A model generated the notes under the pieces. That model saw nothing but the letters and a program-made list of their open reading frames with translations, had not been told where the DNA came from and did no database searches. A DNA stretch of 64,000 nt. Source: Incurvaria masculella (taxonomy: Eukaryota; Arthropoda; Insecta; Lepidoptera; Incurvariidae). Below, piece by piece: positions 1-11,736 of this stretch. Numbering within the stretch: the stretch's first letter is position 1; the number at the start of each line of letters is the position of its first letter. Where the stretch lies: positions 17,444,501 to 17,508,500 of the forward strand of contig OX335651.1 of NCBI GenBank assembly GCA_946894095.1. Reading direction: 5' to 3'. The position numbers and the translations under genes are program-made.

Positions 1-1225
1 CGTATTTATAGGAGGTAAAATCATTTAAGATCGGCTGTTACTACTAAACAACGGCAGTGCTATTGATCTCTCGTTGGAATATCTGAAAATGTCCTTACAT
101 AATCGAATTATTAAGATATAATATTATGACTACGTAAAATTTTTACGAAATATTATCTTTTTTATATAAACAATCCCGATGTGCGTTTGGGTAGTATTTT
201 CTGCTATACGGCTTGACCAATTTTGATAAATTTAGTTTAGTTATGGAGTCACGTGGATGATTATTAACTATAGTTGGACTCGGTAGGTGGCGATGTTGTC
301 GAGATCTAGAATTTTTAAAATAATTTCAAACTATATTTTTTAAATACACTTTATTTCTCATATAAATAAATAATTAATCCCAAATGTTCAGTTTCCCAGA
401 ATCTCTAAATATGTTTTAATGTGGTCATAACTGACCGTTTGAATAACATGCCCTCGTATTTGATCATCCCGGACTCCGCTCGAGTCCATAACGAAATTGA
501 CCCAAGCGAAGCAGTAATCCTCAGCTATTTCAAACACAATTCACTGCGCAACAACCGACTTGTGTCAAAGTAACTATTCCTTTTTCTCAGGAACAATCGC
601 TTCCATAAACCGTGATTCTCTGAATGCCGAGTCTCTGAAACGAGCTTTCATAAATTCAGCTTAACTCGAGCTCATCCCTTCGGCTGCTCAAATTTTCAGG
701 CAGCGGTCTCATGTTCATGCTCGTATCATAAGTTATTCAGTAGATTCAGGCGGGTGGCTGACTGGCAAAGCCTTCATCGGAGCAAGATACTACAATTAGC
801 TTACGCAGTATAACAGTTGGCTCTACAATTAATTTTCTCGTGTACTCGACTTGGTAATTGAATGTAATTACACACCTATCAATGATTTGATTTCTGGAAT
901 TTATACCTGCCCTTAGTAGTACGAAATATACAACATAAAATATTGTTGATATCCTAGTAGTTGTTGTTTTTCAACCGTGTTACAAACAGTTTTATCTAGT
1001 TATTACTTTAGAAATTGAATGGTAAAATGGAGAAGCTAGAACAATCATTGTATGGCAAATTTAAATATACCATAAAAACACAAATGTACATGACAATTAA
1101 GCTGAAATACCAAATCTTAGCTTTATGCCAAGGTCTGGTCAATGTGGTCCATAAAACCCTAAAATAACATATTTATGCTCATATTGCGAAGGAATCATTA
1201 CATCGATGTCGAACCCTTATGACTC
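1..1225. other. Unassigned AT-rich sequence
   Basis: I see no supportable gene or repeat here. Open frames are short and there is no recognisable protein motif, tRNA or long inverted repeat. Confidence 0.5.
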
Positions 1226-1496
1226 GTTTTTAGGGTTCCGCACGAAAAGGGTACCAACGGAACCCTATTACTAAGCCTCCGCTATCCGTCCGTCCCTCCG
1301 TCCGTCAGCGGGCTGTATCTCATGATCTGCAATAGGTAGACAGTTGGAATATTAGCAAATCTTGTATTTCTATTGATGCTATAACAACAAATTGTAAAAA
1401 TAATTAAAAAAAAATAATGGAGCACACCAGTAACGGTTTTTTTTGTTAAATCTTGTACGATGGTACGGAACCCTTCGTGCACGATCCCGCCTCGCT
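1226..1496 (-). mobile_element. M1 dispersed element, copy 1
   Basis: M1 is my working name for a roughly 300-bp non-coding element with at least twelve copies in this window. Read in its forward sense it starts AAAAACCGGCCAAGTGCGAG, carries GGGTTCCGTACC near the start, has a middle with TTATAGCGGCAAAATAAATA and TGAGATACAGCCCTGTGACA, then a (GGAC)n microsatellite, and ends GGTACGGAACCCTAAAAA. The two GGGTTCCGTACC / GGTACGGAACCC blocks form a 12-bp inverted repeat. No open frame is conserved, so it must be mobilised in trans. I recognise it as widespread in moths and butterflies but cannot name its superfamily. This copy is reversed, has a diverged TAGGGTTCCGCACG start, and loses its 5' CCGGCC terminus. 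Confidence 0.85.
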
Positions 1497-3144
1497 TTTT
1501 ATGGAATGTACATGTGACGAGGTCGTAGTTTGGAGCCGCCCCAATATCGATATGTACAAGCGGCTTCATCCTAGACGCCACACATTGGACTTTGACCCAC
1601 ATACGTTTTCCTTGCAAATTCCAATGCCTACTGTGGCTCGGAGGTTGATGCGCTCTGTACATATGTACTTCTGTTACTTACTGGTCCGTTTTCCAACCGC
1701 CCGTCATAACGTTGAATCGAATCCGAAGGCGTAACCTGGTGCTAGACCGATGTGGTGATTAAGCTAATCATCAGTAGGTGGAAAAGGCCCTAGAATTTTA
1801 TTCTTATTAAAGTCTCGATTATCAAATGGCTAGAATAATCCATATTGGTTTGACGAAAGGTAACGCTTGTTATTTTCAATACTTTCCATTATCACAAAAT
1901 AAATTTCATTTAATTTAAATTCATTTCAATTAATTTCATTTAACGAATGCAACACATTTATCAGTTGATGGATAGATAAAAATATTAATGCCACGCCCAC
2001 CAGCATATTAGCCCACGTGGTATCCACTCAAATAAGCAAAAATACAATGGGTCAAACGAAAACCGTAACGAAACTTAATAACTAAATTAAATTTTAATTT
2101 AAAGAAAAGTTGGAGGCGCCAGAATATAAACCGATAGTTTGCATTGATAATTACAATATTTACACAAATGCCCGTTGATCTAATAGGAAAAAAAATGTAG
2201 CACTCACTCGAATGGTCGTCAGTACTAAAATAAAATCCTCATCTTTATATAGTTTGGCTCGACGCCAGAGCTGGAAGTGAAGTGAGGTGCGGATTTCACT
2301 TCAAGAGAGGAAATATATCCTTCTAAGAATTTAGCTCTGAGAGGATGGCGCGGGCATTTTTTAAAGGACATTCACATTACTTTGTATCCTATTAAAATTG
2401 TGTGGTTTTTTTTATCGAACCGGGCGAAACACGACTCGATCCAATGGAACAAACAGCTTTACAAGTTGTACAGGATCAACAAAAGAGGTCCGGATCAACA
2501 ATGGTAATCGGATCTACAACGTGCTCATCGGACACCGCGAATGATCAACAAAGTACGAGAAGAGATCTCTAATTATATGTATAAATATGTATATAATAAA
2601 TATGTATGAGTTTTTTTTTCTTTTCAAATTCTGGTGTGTCACCTACATACAGATATTTCTATTGCTTTTCCTCATCACCCCAAGAGTTCATTGAAAGAAA
2701 TCACTCTTAGTGATAAGTCCGCCTGTGTGCAATATTGCTGTTCTGCTATATGTTTTATCTGTAACTGTATTTTTGTTTTATGCACAATAATGAGTTAATT
2801 AATTAATTTATTCATGTTGAAACACTTTAAATTGCGGCCATTTTTTTTTGCACGTAATATTGCGAAATATGTTATTATTAAATTTACTGAAGCGGCGATC
2901 ATGAAAGTACGGGGTAGCGATCTAACCTCATCTGTATGGTGGCATCGTAACCACGAGTTCGTACTAATAAGTTTCGGTGGCTACTCCCGTCTTTCCGTGC
3001 TCATTGCATTGAAAGGTCGTAGAAAAGGTTATGTATGCAAATGTACACAGTTTGGTATTAGGACCCGTAATACAGTCACGTCTATTGTGCGTACTGAACT
3101 CGATCACGTCTCGTGTCACAAACTAGCTCTAGTTCCCTTATCTT
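1497..3144. other. Unassigned sequence
   Basis: No gene or complete repeat recognised. A short direct repeat of GGATCAACAA lies around 2472-2505. The 122-codon open frame at 2814-3182 has no motif and runs into the SINE that follows, so I do not call it. Confidence 0.45.
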
Positions 3145-3433
3145 TTTTTGACTTGCCTAGTATACCAGAGGTCTGGGTTTAAATCCTCGTCCCGTTCATA
3201 TATCTCTTTCTTTCTCTTTCTGAGTTGGATAAGTGCATTTCGTCACGAATGCGAGCTGCTCCATGGTTCGGAATTCATGTAAAACTGTAGGTCCTTTCCC
3301 CTACCAGTTTAAGCCCGCCCGGGTTGTTACCATCGCATTGGATGAAAAGATGGTCGAAGGTCCTGGCATGGCACCTAATTCCTTCGGGAATGTTGTGTAT
3401 TATTAGCCATACATGTCAGATAGCATAAAAAAA
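3145..3433 (+). mobile_element. SINE, tRNA-type head, internally deleted
   Basis: This is one of about twenty copies of a SINE in the window. The forward structure is a tRNA-like head (A box like TGGCCTAGTGG, B box like GGTTCAATTCC), a CTTTCTCTTTCTGAG body, the landmarks AAACTGTAGGTCC and CCCGCCCGGGTTGGTACC, then AAGGTCCTGGCATGGCACC, and a 3' end TAGCCATCCATGTC followed by an A-rich tail. Here the B box is GGTTTAAATCC near 3175. About 90 bases are missing between GATGGTCGAAG and GTCCTGGCATG. It ends in CATAAAAAAA. SINEs rely on a LINE reverse transcriptase for copying. Confidence 0.88.
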
Positions 3434-3978
3434 TGCGACGATTACAGAAATAAATATCAGATTAAGTTTACATTTTTCTGCTTCATTTTCGCGAAACAAG
3501 GTTGTTTTGACTATATTTCCGGGACCGATTTTATTAACAAAAGGTATTCGTCCAACCTTCGTATAGAACGACTTCTTACGTCGCGATAACATATTTCCCG
3601 CAGCGCTCAGAGGAATTCTCCTTCGACTCAAGCCACCGCTGGAATCCCCGCGAGTCTAAAGCTTTATTATACTTCAAAATGGCCGCCGCATATGTCGCGT
3701 CTACCCGCACAGCCACATCCCATTTCGTTGCCTCGCGGCATTTCTCGGGCAGCCGTCCCGCTCCCAGATAACTTCATCACCCGGAACACTGCTTTCGTCT
3801 GTTTATGTTGTAAAGGAGTGGAACTAACCCTATTATGTTAATAGAGTATGGGCTTTTATTACTTGGGTTCCATCTGCGGATTCCATATTTATGTAGACTC
3901 TTTTTATAGAAAATATTATTACCTACTTTATACAAATTTGAGGTTATCCTAAAAACCTATTTTGATGACCTTTTAAGG
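3434..3978. other. Unassigned sequence
   Basis: Nothing recognised. A moderately GC-rich patch lies around 3600-3790 with no convincing open frame. Confidence 0.4.
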
Positions 3979-4046
3979 TGCCCGACGAAGCCCATGGGTT
4001 TTAGAACTTTCAGCGGGGCTGCGAAAACCATGCGGGCCGGCCATTT
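3979..4046 (+). mobile_element. Fragment of the Helitron-like H1 repeat
   Basis: The stretch GCCCATGGG...TAGAACTTTCA...CGGGGCTGCGAAAAC matches an internal block of the large H1 elements (for example 20861-20905). It is an isolated relic immediately followed by an M1 copy, which may have inserted into it. Confidence 0.65.
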
Positions 4047-4050
4047 GCTT

Positions 4051-4346
4051 CTTAGGGTTCCGTACTCAAAGAGTGGCAACGGAACCATATTACTAAACCC
4101 CCGCTGTCGGTCCATCCATCCATCCGTCCGTCCGTCTTTCACAGGGCTGTGTCTCATGAACCGTAACGTGTAGGCAGCTGAATTTTTCACAGAGTGTGTA
4201 TTTATTTTGCAGCTATAACAATAAATCTATATAAAAATAATAAAAATAATGGGGGCCCCATAAGAAAATATTAATGTGTCCTAATTGTTGTACGGTGGCA
4301 CGGAACCTTTCATGTGCGAGTCCGACTCGCACTTGGCCAGTTTTTA
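4051..4346 (-). mobile_element. M1 dispersed element, copy 2
   Basis: Nearly full length and reversed: it opens TTAGGGTTCCGTACTC, has the CCGTCCGTCCGTC microsatellite and ends CGCACTTGGCCAGTTTTT. Both subterminal inverted blocks are present. There is no open frame of note. Confidence 0.9.
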
Positions 4347-4617
4347 CACCACCAACTTTGGGGGAAAAAACCTCGGCAAGGAGTTGATTCCATTGTCTGT
4401 TGACCCTATAAATAAAGGATCTAGAGGAGATCCGTGACTTAAAACCATCCTAAATATGACACAAAAACGACTTCGGATAATGATCATTCATCTATTTTAA
4501 AATAAAATTAAACAAAGTTTTTTTTACATTTAAAATGATTCCTAACAAAGTACAACTGAGTAAGGACGCTGCATTTTCCAATAGCTATTTCCCGGTAGTC
4601 ACTAAAAGCTTGTCGTG

Positions 4618-4651
4618 GCTAACGGCTGTATTGGCACCTAAAGCCGTTAGC
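4618..4651. other. Small stem-loop
   Basis: GCTAACGGCT and AGCCGTTAGC are perfect 10-base inverted repeats separated by 14 bases. The role is unknown and it may be chance. Confidence 0.5.
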
Positions 4652-4758
4652 TTCCAGTTACGTTCTTATCTTAAGGCGGGAATAAAAGCTGATTTTATGT
4701 CTCACAGGATGGTGGCTTTCGCCCGTGCATAAGTCGTAAGCGTCTAGGGAGGGGTGGT

Positions 4759-4797
4759 CATTCGCGGTTCGGATTCCACGTAAAACCGTAGACCCTA
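4759..4797 (+). mobile_element. SINE body fragment
   Basis: GGTCATTCGCGGTTCGGATTCCACG followed by AAAACCGTAGACCC resembles the segment just after the 5S-type head in the other SINE copies. It is a short relic. Confidence 0.5.
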
Positions 4798-5586
4798 TTG
4801 TTTATTGTTTATTGTTGTTTATTGTTTATTCATCATCCATAGACAGTAAACTGCACTCGGATTTGTCATATTTTATCATTAGCCAGTTCGGGGAAATCCC
4901 AGCGAAGAAGAACTGGAAAGAAACTCCGCTGGTTTTTTTTTTCAACGTCCACTTAGTCTAAATTTACAAAAGTATTTAGACTCACAGATAAACACGCTAA
5001 ATTAATATGAATTGACGAGAATCAGCAATTCATGTCATATGCAACAGTTCATGACAAATATCAGTTTATTAGTAAAGACCATGCCCGCCATCTAGAATGT
5101 TGCCAATTGGAGCAAGCCAGTCCCCACAAACAGCACCCGTTCACGAGCATCACGCCAGGCACAGCCATCGCCTCTATCAACCATATTTTAGGGAAAGAGG
5201 AGACCCGAACCCAGCGTCGCCGCAAGTAGGGACCTTAAAGCGATGCACTACTCCAGTGGCAACATGAAAAAGTTGTGAAAGCTCTGTACGATTTAGTTTT
5301 AATACGATTATTTCTGTCATGAACTACTACAGTGACCTGTAAACAAAGAGTCAAAATACAAAAAACATTATTATTCTTACAGCTAAAAAAAAAAAACTAT
5401 ATAATATTACACTTTAAATGCTACCACCTACAGAAAATTAAGAGTACAATGGTTTGAGAGCAACCATATACGAATAAGATTCCTGAAAGAGATTCTGACC
5501 AACACCTACAGTTAAATAATGCTTTAATACAGTTCGGGTGTACAGAGCCCTCGTCATTATTGATACGAAATTGTATCAAATCAAAT
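4798..5586. other. Unassigned, starts with TTTATTG-rich simple sequence
   Basis: A TGTTTATTG-rich simple repeat covers about 4799-4832. The rest has no recognised gene; the 65-codon frame at 5032-5229 has no motif. Confidence 0.4.
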
Positions 5587-5655
5587 CACTTGGCCGGTTT
5601 TTTATATACCGGACATGGATGGCTAATACCAAACTGACCGTCACATATCAGATAT
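5587..5655 (-). mobile_element. M1 terminus joined to SINE 3' end
   Basis: ACTTGGCCGGTTTTTTAT is the reversed start of M1. It abuts ACCGGACATGGATGGCTAATACC, the reversed 3' end of the SINE. This is a junction of two relics. Confidence 0.65.
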
Positions 5656-6591
5656 TATAAACCATCAGGTATTCATTCACGTAAAAAGACATGAGCGAAT
5701 ACATTCGACGGGGTGTACGTAAAATATACATATGAATTGAATAATAAATACGGTAAAATATTCGGTTTTCGAAAATAAGTAGTGCTCAACTGCGAAGTGT
5801 TGAGAGATAAAATGATTCGTAACTGCATAATTTTTTTCCATGCGGAATGTCGTAAAATTGACGAATAACGTAAGCCGTATGCAGAACATGTTTGTAATAT
5901 TTGTTAGGGTTATTAATAAAAAAAAAAATATGGAGAGAGCACTAACACTTTTCCCTTATATAGAGGTTAAATACGGACATCAACACATGGAAGCGTTGAT
6001 GTTGGATATAAATATTTATGTTAAACTTAAAGTAATGGTAAAGTAAAACATAATTTACGATTAAAGTTAAGGTAGTAGAAATCGTATATCGGTCCCTCTG
6101 AAAAGTAGTTTAATAATTAGGCGTCATCAAACCTCTGGTTGTGTACATATGCCACAACAATAATAATGCAAGATTGGTAATAAATTGCCCCACAGTTTCC
6201 TTTATCTCTAGCATACACTTTCGAGATAGTATTCGTATTTTACCAGTATTTCCGCCTTAAGTTGTCGCTTGGCCGCAGGCACAGTGTCGACGTGAAATTG
6301 TCGCCCTAATGGCAACACCGCCAGCCAGATTATAGCTTTGTTGGTAATAACAGTTTCATTTAGCTTACGCTGCAACTCGTCATAAAATAGAGGGACCGAG
6401 GCTGCATTTTCCCATTTACGAAGCGAACGGAACGGAGATTCAATTTCCGATTTTATTTGAAATGCATCAATATGTGCTATTTCAATATTCGCTACCAAGA
6501 TAAAGTTTCCAACCACTTTATGATCAAATTAAAGTTATATTTAATATCCAAACGATCATCATAAACACATGTGTTTATAGATATTATTGTA
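5656..6591. other. Unassigned sequence
   Basis: No gene recognised. The 102-codon minus frame at 6208-6516 and the smaller frames around 5700-6050 show no domain I can name. Confidence 0.4.
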
Positions 6592-7000
6592 TAGTATTGA
6601 TAGATAGTTCACAGATAGTATTGATACGTTCACAGAATAGTATTCATACATTCACAGATAGTATTCATACGTTCACAGATAATATTCATACGTTCACATA
6701 TATAGTATTCATACAGTCACAGATTATCATTCATACGTTCATAGATAGTATTCATACGTTCACAGATAGTATTCATACGTTCACAGAATAGCATTCATAC
6801 GTTCATAGATAGTATTCATACGTTCACAGATAGTATTCATACGTTCACAGAATAGCATTCATACGTTCATAGATAGTATTCATACGTTCACAGATAGTAT
6901 TCATACGTTCACAGATAGTATTCATACGTTCACATAAATAGTATTCATACAGTCACAGATTATCATTCATACGTTCACAGATAGTATTCATACGTTTAAT
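6592..7000. repeat. 21-bp minisatellite with higher-order structure
   Basis: About nineteen units of roughly 21 bp, consensus TTCACAGATAGTATTCATACG, run through this region. Variants (CAGAATAGC, CATATATAG, CAGATTATC, CATAGATAG) are not random: a block starting CACAGAATAGC at 6782 recurs 64 bases later, and the CAGTCACAGATTATC variant at about 6714 recurs about 239 bases later. That points to expansion of multi-unit blocks. Because 21 is divisible by three, a chance frame of repeated SIHTFTD stays open; I do not regard it as a gene. Confidence 0.93.
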
Positions 7001-7191
7001 TTGTATGATGGATACGCCCAGATTAGATAATACATCACATATACCACGTCGATCTGTAAATTTAATTGAAATATGGATGCATGATTATACGAAATATTCG
7101 TGCGCAGAAACCTACCCATGACACGACACGAGCAATGTTTGACCCTCAAAAAGATATTTACTTAGCACGTTAGCACGTACTATAGGTGCAT

Positions 7192-7610
7192 TTTTTTTTA
7201 TGCGACCCGACATGGATGGCTAATACCACACAACTACCGTTATGATATTAGCCCATTAGCGATGTGACATTAGCACATTCCCGAAGGAATTTGGTGCCAT
7301 GCCAGGACCTTCCCTTTATGAGCACGGCTACATTGAACTGGATGGAAAACACGGACAATTTCTCATTGCCGCTTCGACCATCTTTTCATCCAATGCAATG
7401 GTACCAACCCGGGCGGGTTTAAACCCTACCACCCAGTAGGGGAAGGGGACCTACAGTTTTACATGGATTCCGAACCATGGAGCAGCTCGCATTCGTGATG
7501 AAAATGCACTTATCGAACTCGGAAAGAGAAAGACAGTGGTGCATGTCGGTATTGAACCCAGGTCTCTGGTACGCTAGGCCAGTCCCCGCGCCACTAGGCT
7601 ACGAGCCGCA
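7192..7610 (-). mobile_element. SINE, tRNA-type head, near full length
   Basis: A reversed copy from the poly-T (A-tail) at 7192 to GAGCCGC at 7608. The tRNA-like head lies at the right: the reverse complement reads GCGGCTCGTAGCCTAGTGGCG with an A-box-like TAGCCTAGTGG, and the B box is GGTTCAATACC near 7550-7561. All body landmarks are present. No convincing target duplication is visible. Confidence 0.93.
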
Positions 7611-9592
7611 TGGTGTTACATCTTGACAAAAATAAGGTCAAAACAAAAACAAAACAGACTTCAGCCTTCAGATTCCGAAATATGGTTCGACTTATTCGTA
7701 ATAGAAAAAAAATTTTTTCTGAAAATAATATAATTATTTTTATGACTGTACCGCTGTAAGACCATTTTACTTAGTGTGGGCCATTATGATAGTTAATAAA
7801 TGAAGCTCTCGTAATGTTCACAGGGAAAGCTACGAAATTGGTCAGCCAGTATACTTTGGATGGCAAGAAATTGATAAGTAAAACGACGAGCAAATTGCAT
7901 GAGATCCTATCAGGATGTTGGAGTTGATGAGGAAGGATGCGCCCCAGATTTGATCGTGTAGCGCGGCACGGTGGCGGCGGCGGCGGCGGCAGGCGCCAGA
8001 TGCCTTGCGGATGCAAATCTCAGGCGGAATACGAAATATTTGCGGCTGCCCGCCTCCTTGGGTGTGATTGCGTCGAAAGACGTTGGAGTATGGTAATCCG
8101 TAAAAGCATTTTTTTAAATACTGCAACGCAAGAATTGTTTTTTTCATTTTATGTTTACTCACCTATAGGTACATTAAATACATTTAGATACATCAGATGC
8201 TTGCAAGAAGTAACAAATTATGCAATACACAGATCAGATCATATAAACATTTCTTTTATTAGCCAAATTATAAAATTATACTTTCAACGTCAGCAGAAAA
8301 GAGGCCTTGTCATAAATAAAGAGAGTCAGATAAAAAAGAATACATAAATTATTAGATTGTACAATGGAAAAAATCAACTCGACTTTATAGACCAATTGTT
8401 AATGTTCCTGGCATGACGCTACAATAAAAACAGAAAAAATCTGCTAATTACTAATTAATGATTCACCAGTATTGAGGTTAGAAAGTCGGATGTAACTTTT
8501 GCAACAAAGCGTTATTAAGAATGAAAAAATCTTTAAAAACTTTGTAAATTCAAGCAATATCGTTTGCGATATTGTTGTTTGTTAATTCTTAGGCCCACGA
8601 GTTCAGACGAATCAAATTATATACGTAGAGTCGATAAAGATTTACATTATTAAAAACATATATTTAACACACTCTTAACCACAATCAAATAAAACAATCG
8701 AAAACTAAAAATACGACTCAAACCTTCATTGTTTGCAGGAGATATTGACCATAAAGGTTTGTCGACCTTTCGGTTTCCCGGTGCGCGATGGCATGCTTGG
8801 CCGACATCTTTCACCGGTAAACCTTAAGTTTAACAAATATTATGAACAGAAATGGTGTAATATTTACCACTAACATAGCCGAAAAACATATCCCACAATA
8901 ATGGATCAATAGTAAGTACTCAGTACCGTCCTCAGATTTAGGGGCGATTTTTCAATCCTGAGATAGTACTTATCGGACTGATAGCACAAATTCACGTTGG
9001 TCAAAAGGCAGATAGTCGTTTCCGGAGAATTATATCTTCTATCACAATTATCTGACTATAATTTTACCAATAAACATATGGACTTACTAAATCGGATGGA
9101 TAAGCAGAACCGTAATTAAATCCGTTGAACATTTATCTGGCTGTCCAGATTCTGTCCTGAACCAGGCCTAAGTGGCTTAAATTGCATGTTCTCGCTCCTG
9201 TTGAGGAAAACTCCTTCGGGGAGGTGGCGGGACACCGGCGGCGGCGGGGCGCTTGGCGTCGCGACGCCGCCGTCTGGACGCAGACGCCGGCGTTGGCATT
9301 TGTTATTTGAATATGGATGGATACTCACGACGTTGGAAACCCGGACAAAAGCTATTTTCGCCATAGCTCATAGCTGAAAGTGGATTCTTAGGAGTCTGTA
9401 CGGAAAGGGGGCGGGGGCGTTGGTAAATGAACTCGCCGTATGAACATGCAAGTGAGTGACTAAATCTGACGTTTGGTCGCATTACGTGCCATGATAACAG
9501 TCAAATTTCGGTCTGAATATACGCCTAAAAGAAGTGCAGCTTGGTACAAATAAACGTGCAATAAACCTTAGATTTAACCGCTCACATACCTA
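7611..9592. other. Unassigned, with two GC-rich patches
   Basis: GC-rich patches at about 7935-8065 (a GGC repeat) and 9205-9295 (containing the palindrome GCGTCGCGACGC) give overlapping open frames on both strands. None shows a recognisable protein. The block around 9450-9510 (AGTGAGTGA...TCTGACGTTTGGTCGCATT) resembles 48990-49050, so a small unnamed repeat is likely there. Confidence 0.4.
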
Positions 9593-10251
9593 CTTACCAG
9601 GGGGGAACGGCATAACGTATAATATGCAGATCGTATAATGTGATATTTTAACAAAATTTTAAAACCATGCACAACGTATAATCGGCAGATCGTATAATCT
9701 TATACGTAGTGCATGAAGAAGTCCAAAAAATTAAATTACTTATTTCTCCATGCATAACGTATAATAGTCACAACGTATAATGTTATGATCTTTATTTAAC
9801 AAAAAAAGAAAACCATGCATATCATATAATCCTAAAATATTTCATACGATAAGCGCCCTTATCGATATAAAATTAAAGATTATACTCGCACGCGACTTTT
9901 CGACCGTCTCAATTAGCGTTGTAGCAAATTGTTACTCTTCAACAGATATCGATTATTAGCAATTTCAGCCTTAAATGTATTGTTGTTAGGGCGCTTTATG
10001 CAGTGCTTCTTGGCATATTATACGTTCTGCATGGTTTTCTTTTTTTGTGAATTCATGTTAGGAAAATTATACGTTGTGACTATTATACGTTCTGCATGAT
10101 GCAAAGAGTTTATTTTATTTTTAAACTCATGCACAACGTATAACATTATACGTTGTGAATATTATACGATATGCATGGTTTTAATTTTTTGGAAAAAAAT
10201 ACTATTATACGTTGTGAATATTATACGTAGTGAATACGACTCCTTACCAGG
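9593..10251. mobile_element. Long-inverted-repeat element with ACGTATAAT arrays and 9-bp target duplication
   Basis: The body is about 9602-10242. Both flanks carry the same 9-mer CTTACCAGG in direct orientation (9593-9601 and 10243-10251). The left ~250 bases and the reverse complement of the right ~240 bases align through shared blocks: ACGTATAATAGTCACAACG, AAAGAAAACCATGCA, TTAAAACCATGCA, and inner AAGCGCCCT near 9855 and 9995. ACGTATAAT occurs many times in each arm, always inverted between arms. Long terminal inverted repeats plus a 9-bp duplication is the pattern of Mutator-like (MULE) elements; that assignment is inference. No transposase frame is present, so it is non-autonomous. Confidence 0.75.
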
Positions 10252-11392
10252 CGATTTTATATACCACGGTAACTTCCCAGGATGATTTTATAAATGTTTG
10301 AGGGTTTGACTATGATTAGTAATGTGATTATTAAAGTTCACTAATCAAGTATCAAAGCTCACGAAGTGTTAGAGGTATACTGTACTGTACATAATTTGTC
10401 AGATAGCTATGGCGTAGCCACTGAACAAGATGATGAGAACTTACTTGTTTTTTAATTCATCAAATTGCATAATTTGTTTGAGTTACTTTTCTGATGAATT
10501 TTATTGACCGAACGAGAGCGATGTCTCCGTTTCAATTTGGGCAAAAATACTTTCGAATGTCCTCTACAGGTTGCATATCTCGACCGATTCTCGTGAAATT
10601 TTGTGAGGTTCTATTTGGATTTTGTCCGAGTATTTTTAAAAAGATTTTTTAAGTTTTTTCAAAAAGTCGTAAAACTTTTATTTTGTGACAACACCTAAAT
10701 CATTAGGTACTTAATTCATTAAGAAAATAAAAGGATTTATCTATGCAAGGATAGACTTGCTTAATTGGGCAACCAACTATACACAAAATAACAGTAAAAT
10801 ACATCAGAATTTCATCGTGATGTATTTACATGCGTACGCTATATACCTACACACACCTGAAAAGTGGCTGGAACTAAACATCGCCAAAGTATTCATATTT
10901 TGATTGTCTCGCTTTTACACGATGTTTGAGACCGCAAGTATAAGCCTGTGGGGACCTGAAGTCGAGAGGTTGTTAAAAGTTTCCGGGCCTAAGTCGTCGA
11001 CGCCTTGGGAAACTGAAACTGAAACTGCTTCAGAATTATAATAAGCTCGAGGCCTACTTATACAGGCTGAATTTTTCAAGTGTGCCTTCAGAACCAAATC
11101 CGAAACTATAAGAAATAGCGAAAAACACTCCAGTGAGTAATAGGGCCGATTTTCATAAAAACTAAAACTGCATTATTATATTTTTGAAAAAATAGTTTTT
11201 CTAGCCGGGAATCGAACTAAGTGATTTTGAGAAAAATAAAGCATCCTGTATTATTACACCACTCAATAGTGTCTATTTATTTATTTATTTAAGAAAGAAA
11301 ACAAACAGCCAATTACAAAAATAGTGTCGCTTAAAAGGAACAAATCCTGTGAACTAATGTTATACGAAAAACTAAAGGAAAGTGTTTATTTT
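10252..11392. other. Unassigned sequence
   Basis: No gene or full repeat recognised. The 60-codon minus frame at 10915-11097 has no motif. A short ATTTATTTATTTATTT tract lies at about 11275-11290. Confidence 0.4.
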
Positions 11393-11736
11393 TAACCGAC
11401 TTCAAAAAAAGGAGGAGGTTATCAATTCGTCTGTATGTTTTTTTTTTTTTATGTTTGTTACCTCATAACTTTTGCCTGGGTGAACCGATTTTGATAATTA
11501 TTTTTTTAAATGATAGCTAGTGCTTCCCAAGTGGTCCCATTTTAATTTGGTTAAGTTCTGACAATGATATCCATGAGAAAATCATAAAAGTCTTAAATTT
11601 GTATTAAGATTGCGCGACAAATGGACGAATAACTCAATATAACGCCAACCGATTTCGATGATTTTTTTTTTATTGGAAAGGACGTGTACAAATTAGTAAG
11701 TGTACTTCACTAAAAATAAACAAATAAAAAAAAAAT
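11393..11736 (+). mobile_element. AACCGACTTC dispersed repeat
   Basis: It opens TTAACCGACTTCAAAAAAAGGAGGAGGTT, a start I recognise from many moth genomes, followed by TTACCTCATAACTTTTG, AACCGATTTTGAT and CCAAGTGGTCCCATTT. It is non-coding and its superfamily is unknown to me. Ends of related copies appear reversed near 25209-25235 and 38255-38280. It runs straight into the hairpin element at 11737. Confidence 0.75.

Noticed and set aside
6597..6791. 64-codon open frame of SIHTFTD repeats as a repetitive protein gene
   Set aside because: It is a by-product of a 21-bp minisatellite whose period is a multiple of three. The array continues past the stop with no frame.
6592..7000. CRISPR-like array
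   Set aside because: The units are contiguous without unique spacers and the DNA is eukaryotic.
7937..8347. 136-codon frame starting in a GGC-rich patch
   Set aside because: The first third is low-complexity glycine/arginine coding from the GC repeat, the rest is AT-rich without motif, and overlapping frames exist on the other strand.
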